Assembly (NCBI GenBank): GCA_003158415.1
Contig: PMJA01000235.1
Span: 1 to 7,997, forward strand
Direction of reading: 5' to 3'
DNA from: Methylobacter sp.
GTDB lineage: Bacteria > Pseudomonadota > Gammaproteobacteria > Methylococcales > Methylomonadaceae
DNA length: 7,997 nucleotides
Below the pieces are notes generated by a model, which was not told the origin of the DNA, searched no databases, and saw only the letters and a list, made by a program, of their open reading frames with translations. Positions 6,633 to 7,997 of the stretch are shown here, piece after piece (position 1 is the first letter of the stretch; the number at the start of each line of letters is the position of its first letter). Position numbers and translations under genes: made by a program.

Positions 6633-7492
6633 ATGCTTTTCAATTCCTACGCATTTCTATTTGTTTTCCTGCCGCTCACGTTTATTGTCTTTTTCCAAAT
6701 TGGCCGATACAATCGGCCACTTGCTGCATTGTGGTTGTTTTCGGCGTCGTTGTTTTTTTATGGCTGGTGGAATCCCGCTTATGTTGGCTTACTGCTAGGT
6801 TCCATTTTCTTCAATTATGCCGTCGGCATGACGCTTTCCAAAGAGCATACGCAAGGTCGCGTCCGGCGCAAAAAATGGGTTCTTGGTTTAGGCATCGTGG
6901 CCAATCTAGGCCTACTTGGATATTACAAATACGCCAATTTTTTCGTCGAAAGCGCCAGCCTCGCATTAAACCTGGAATGGCATATCGATCCCATCATTCT
7001 GCCTCTGGGTATTTCCTTCTTTACTTTCACGCGCTAGGACGTTTCGTAGGCATGACGCTGACCTTTGTTGTCGTTGTTATAGGCTGGGTATTCTTTCGGG
7101 CCGGAGGTTTTGATGCAGTGCTTTCCATCTTACGTGGTATGGCTGGTTTCAATGGCATTAACTTGCATGGGAGTTGGTATGGATTGTTCCATTGGCGACT
7201 GATACAGCTTATGGATAGCTGGGGAATCCATTTCGGGCCACTTCCTGCAATCGGGGGAGAGAATAATGTCATGATAGAGTGGATCGCCGCTCTATGGATA
7301 TTAGTCTGGTTGACACCCAATACCCAGCAGATCATGGCAAGCTTTAAACCAGCACTGGAGGAGATAAAAGAGCCAGCTCAACATTTATCCTGGCGGCCTA
7401 ATCAAATTTTTGCATTACTCATCGGCTTTGTATTCGCTATGGCCTTATGCAGCATGAACCGAGTGTCCGAGTTTCTTTACTTTCAGTTTTGA
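6633..7492 (+). pseudogene. MBOAT-family O-acyltransferase (AlgI-like), internally deleted and frameshifted
   Basis: Intact relatives are inner-membrane proteins of roughly 450-520 residues that pass acyl groups, usually acetyl, to extracellular polysaccharides. Two parts are visible. The N-terminal part (6633-7034) opens MLFNSYAFLFVFLPL and has the family features SLFFYGWWNP, YYKYANFF and PLGISFFTFT before a stop at 7035-7037. The C-terminal part continues in another frame from about 7031 with LGRFVGMTLTFVVVVIGWVF and FRAGGFDAVLSIL, ending at the TGA 7490-7492 (about 153 residues). In relatives these parts flank a long middle region holding the conserved catalytic histidine and the RRWHMTLS-type motif; neither is present here. 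The junction near 7029-7034 therefore reflects loss of on the order of 200-260 codons together with a frame change. Both remaining parts are well preserved, so the loss looks recent or may be an assembly error. No good ribosome binding site precedes the start. Confidence 0.85.
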
Positions 7493-7498
7493 TCCGAA

Positions 7499-7997
7499 AT
7501 GACTATACATTGCGCACATAAATTGTTTCTTTCGACCTGCTTGGTGATGAGCGTATTCGTGTGCTCAGTTGTCGCGACTGTAAATGTAATCGTTGACCCA
7601 TACAATTTGAATGGTTGGATTGATAAAGTTGGTTTCAACCATGAAAAGCCGTCCTTACGTCGTAATCAACGCTTATCGAAAGTGTTTGAAGTCTCTCGTA
7701 TGCGGCCGCCGGTGATTTTTCTTGGTACTTCACGAGCAGCCCACGGCCTAGATCCGTTACACCCTGCTCTGGCTGGCAAGCGTACTTACAATCTGGCTAT
7801 CGATGGCGCTAACATCAGCGAGATAAGAATCCTGTTTGAGCACGCGATTGCCTTGTCCGGTGCAAATATTGTAATCGTTGGGCTGGATTATGGATCTTTT
7901 GATAAGGGAGGACTAAAACCCGGATTGAAGCCAGAATTATTAGATATTGGCAATGAAACAAGGCGAAACGCACGACTCCTCCGCTGCGAGACAGGAG
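7499..7997 (+). CDS. Membrane-anchored MBOAT-associated protein, SGNH-like (partial)
   Basis: An ATG 6 bases after the MBOAT stop opens a frame that runs 166 codons to the window end without a stop, so the C-terminal part is missing. One hydrophobic segment (about 9-31) would anchor it in the inner membrane with the rest in the periplasm. Then come DPYNLNGW (33-40), VIFLGTSRAAHGLDP (72-86), YNLAIDGANISEI (97-109) and IVIVGLDYGSFD (124-135). The GTSRA turn after a beta strand resembles the first block of SGNH-type esterase/acetyltransferase folds. From general knowledge such proteins are often encoded beside AlgI-like MBOAT proteins and are thought to help acylate an exported polymer. The spacing suggests one operon. 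No clear ribosome binding site is seen, so translation may be coupled to the MBOAT frame. The last roughly 15 residues (ETRRNARLLRCETG) look less protein-like and may follow a frameshift or contig edge. Confidence 0.7.
   Translation, partial: MTIHCAHKLFLSTCLVMSVFVCSVVATVNVIVDPYNLNGWIDKVGFNHEKPSLRRNQRLSKVFEVSRMRPPVIFLGTSRAAHGLDPLHPALAGKRTYNLAIDGANISEIRILFEHAIALSGANIVIVGLDYGSFDKGGLKPGLKPELLDIGNETRRNARLLRCETG

Noticed and set aside
6731..7030. Upstream half of the second-frame reading frame at the MBOAT locus as a separate gene
   Set aside because: Before about 7031 the frame is basic, out-of-frame shadow sequence of the N-terminal MBOAT part; only the portion after the junction is real coding sequence.

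Overview
The window reads as ordinary chromosomal DNA from a gammaproteobacterium of moderate GC. The Uup, RhlE and QueG proteins are all close to the gammaproteobacterial forms, and both tRNA genes encode their own CCA ends. The dispersed palindromic repeats and gene mix would suit an environmental lineage such as the Methylococcales, but that placement is only inference.

Layout. Positions 1-330 are AT-rich with no convincing gene. They end in a plus-strand terminator-like hairpin, which overlaps a short start-less reading frame (331-462) that looks like the tail of a decayed gene. Next, on the minus strand, come a rho-independent terminator, tRNA-Lys(CTT), tRNA-Ser(GGA), a sigma70-like promoter for the tRNA pair, and uup (ABC-F ATPase). 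A 277-bp divergent intergenic region with a promoter candidate in each direction separates uup from rhlE (DEAD-box RNA helicase, plus). A 146-bp imperfect palindromic element then fills most of the gap before queG (epoxyqueuosine reductase, plus). A second, short GC-rich palindrome lies between queG and a convergent minus-strand gene for a polytopic membrane protein starting MCFSA, whose function is unknown. On the right, plus strand, is an AlgI-like MBOAT O-acyltransferase gene that has lost its middle part and its frame. Six bases after it begins a membrane-anchored companion protein that runs off the window end.

Function. The left and centre are housekeeping genes of translation and RNA metabolism: two tRNAs, a ribosome/DNA-associated ABC-F ATPase, an RNA helicase and the last enzyme of queuosine synthesis. 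They do not form one operon. The right end is a cell-envelope or polysaccharide acylation module in which the acyltransferase appears inactivated.

I saw no CRISPR array, toxin-antitoxin pair, restriction system, phage gene or transposase. I do not see convincing evidence of a new multi-gene system. The points most worth checking are the broken MBOAT gene, the two palindromic repeat families, and the uncharacterised MCFSA membrane protein.
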